Positions 62,865 to 64,000 of a stretch of 64,000 nucleotides of DNA are shown one piece after another. The notes beneath the pieces are model-generated. The model worked only from the letters and a program-made list of their open reading frames with translations. It did no database searches and was not told the DNA's origin. The stretch's first letter is position 1; each line of letters opens with the position of its first letter. A program made the translations under genes and the position numbers. This DNA is from an uncultured Alphaproteobacteria bacterium (lineage in GTDB: Bacteria; Pseudomonadota; Alphaproteobacteria; HIMB59), in the NCBI GenBank assembly GCA_902515765.1, contig CABXVZ010000001.1, positions 1 to 64,000 on the forward strand. The letters are read 5' to 3'.

Positions 62865-63199
62865 TAAATCAAGCTGGTTATATATTTATGAACAAAATAA
62901 CCGATTAACAGAAGAATGATGCCTAATCCATAAATTAACCAGAAATTCATGTTAAAATTTTTTGCGAAAAAAAAAGGGAGAAAAAAGAGATAAGATACTG
63001 GAATCCCCACAAGAATGCTTTTAGCAAAAATAACTGTGTTTTCTGTATTTTTGTGCTCCCAATAAGAAAAAGCTATCGCAATAATACTAGCAATAGGTAG
63101 AGCTATAATAAAGCCAGATAACTCTGGTTTTTTTCCAGAGAGCCAACTAGCAAAAGCAATGACTAAAGCGGCTAATAAAACTTTTGCTAAAAAAATCAT
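62864..63199 (-). CDS. Small integral membrane protein
   Basis: A 111-residue protein with four hydrophobic spans (about 3-19, 29-45, 58-78 and 83-105) and positively charged loops such as SGKKPEL. The family is not recognised with confidence. It sits between a DUF4198-like gene and a GST gene on the same strand. It may be a transporter-like or scaffold protein; no function is claimed. Confidence 0.7.
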   Translation of the reverse strand: MIFLAKVLLAALVIAFASWLSGKKPELSGFIIALPIASIIAIAFSYWEHKNTENTVIFAKSILVGIPVSYLFFLPFFFAKNFNMNFWLIYGLGIILLLIGYFVHKYITSLI

Positions 63200-63237
63200 T
63201 GTACAGGTACTTTATACCATTTGTTAGAAATTAAAGA

Positions 63238-63999
63238 TTACTTTTCAGGAATAGTAAATGTTGTAGAAGCCCAAACACTATGCCAGATGGGTTCCTTTTT
63301 TTTAAGATTGCCTTTTTTTGGGGTAATTATTACTGAGTCCAATAAATAATCCCTTCCTTTTTCAGCTATGAATTCTAAAGATCCCTCTTTATCAGTTACG
63401 AGGGTGATTATTCTAGCTTCTTCTTGGTTTTTTTTACTAAAGATTGTGACTTTTTGATTTTTGAGAGGTTTTTTTTTATAATAAAGATGGGCTGAAATTT
63501 TATTATCCTTTAATTCGTATGGATTATTTTTTAAAACAAATTCAAATAAGAGACCTGTTTTTTTATCTCGACCAGAAGTGCCTTTGATTACTATTAAAGA
63601 TTTAGCATAACGACGGTAACTCTCTACAAAATTTTCTGAGGGATAATTTAATTCAAAATGTTGATCAATTAATTCTCTGTGACTTTTTTCCAAAACAAAA
63701 TCTTTAAATTTAGAAAATTTTTTATAATCAACAAACTTATCATTTGTTTCATGATAGATAATTACAAGATTATCTATTGATGATTTCAAGTTTAAGGCTG
63801 GAACATCACCTAATACACCTTTTACTTTTATTTTTTTATTCTTACTTCCTGATAAAATATTAAATTTAGTAAAATCTGATGTATTATACATCAAAGTCAT
63901 ACCTTCAAAATTTTGACCTACTTTTAGATGTGCTTCGATTTCATTATTTTCATTTATATATTTTAAAGGCTCAATCCAAAACTCATGAGCGTTAAGCAT
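63238..63999 (-). CDS. DUF4198-like periplasmic protein, N-terminus beyond the window
   Basis: A protein of at least 253 residues. The visible part opens with AHEFWIEPLKY, which in DUF4198 proteins follows directly after the signal peptide, so the true start is probably beyond base 64000. LKVGQNFEGM and KKPLKNQKVTIFSK with VTDKEGSLEFIAEKGRDYLL are the beta-sandwich, transthyretin-like parts of the family. Such proteins are periplasmic and often linked to nickel or cobalt uptake, but no such transporter is seen in this window. Confidence 0.78.
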   Translation of the reverse strand: MLNAHEFWIEPLKYINENNEIEAHLKVGQNFEGMTLMYNTSDFTKFNILSGSKNKKIKVKGVLGDVPALNLKSSIDNLVIIYHETNDKFVDYKKFSKFKDFVLEKSHRELIDQHFELNYPSENFVESYRRYAKSLIVIKGTSGRDKKTGLLFEFVLKNNPYELKDNKISAHLYYKKKPLKNQKVTIFSKKNQEEARIITLVTDKEGSLEFIAEKGRDYLLDSVIITPKKGNLKKKEPIWHSVWASTTFTIPEK

Positions 64000-64000
64000 A

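Noticed and set aside
1-64000. CRISPR arrays, insertion sequences, prophage and rRNA
   Set aside because: No regularly spaced repeats, transposase, integrase or rRNA-like sequence was found on reading both strands.

Overview
The window is strongly AT-rich, gene-dense DNA from a bacterial chromosome, almost certainly an alphaproteobacterium with a streamlined, probably marine, genome. The grounds are the alphaproteobacterial gene orders rnd-kdsD-lptCAB and pyrF-trpF-trpB-trpA-accD-folC, an FrcBCA-type sugar transporter, a heterotetrameric sarcosine oxidase operon, many start/stop overlaps and almost no intergenic DNA. A lineage such as SAR11, HIMB59 or AEGEAN-169 would fit, but the clade cannot be fixed from sequence reading alone. 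No insertion sequence, phage gene, CRISPR array or rRNA was seen, and no gene-free stretch exceeds 300 bases; the largest gap is about 150 bases, after the terminator at 28.7 kb.

Region 1 (1-17.9 kb) is a sugar uptake and catabolism island. It holds a split transketolase with a GlpK-like FGGY kinase, an ABC importer (binding protein, permease, single-domain ATPase), a small P-loop kinase, a xylulokinase and an aldolase-like protein of unknown substrate. It continues with a PfkB kinase next to a D-lyxose isomerase, a 2-hydroxyacid dehydrogenase, a tight operon (FucU/RbsD mutarotase, ribokinase, aldo/keto reductase, SGNH hydrolase), a Gfo/Idh/MocA oxidoreductase, a ROK kinase and a 6-phosphofructokinase. 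Together they suggest import and phosphorylation of several pentoses or hexoses, converging on xylulose-5-phosphate, transketolase and glycolysis. The pairing of split transketolase with FGGY kinase and importer recalls the D-apiose/apulose pathway, but the substrate is unproven.

Region 2 (17.9-28.7 kb) handles methylated glycines and one-carbon units: a 2-oxoglutarate oxygenase, soxBDAG, a dimethylglycine-dehydrogenase-like flavoprotein, a MetF-family protein and a GcvT/DmdA-like methyltransferase. It closes with a clear intrinsic terminator. Dimethylglycine and sarcosine would be demethylated to glycine, with methyl carbons passed to folate.

Region 3 (28.8-42.3 kb) mixes housekeeping genes (rmuC, tRNA-Ser, lepA, pheT, pheS, rplT, rpmI, infC) with surface-glycan genes (GT8-like, FkbM, two GT9, one GT4) and an alpha/beta hydrolase. 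Region 4 (42.3-61.9 kb) carries glutamate synthase (gltB, gltD), uppP, an NDUFA9-like epimerase, rnd, kdsD, lptCAB, aroA, rpsA, ihfB, pyrF, trpFBA, accD and folC. Genes usually found in this neighbourhood (rpoN, hpf, ptsN, cmk) are absent here. Region 5 (61.9-64 kb) has a DCC-family protein, a GST-like protein, a small membrane protein and a DUF4198-like protein cut by the window edge.

No dedicated transcription factor was recognised apart from IHF-beta. Several genes have a -10-like hexamer 6-7 bases before the start codon and no ribosome-binding site, suggesting leaderless transcripts. Only a few genes carry a strong AGGAGG.
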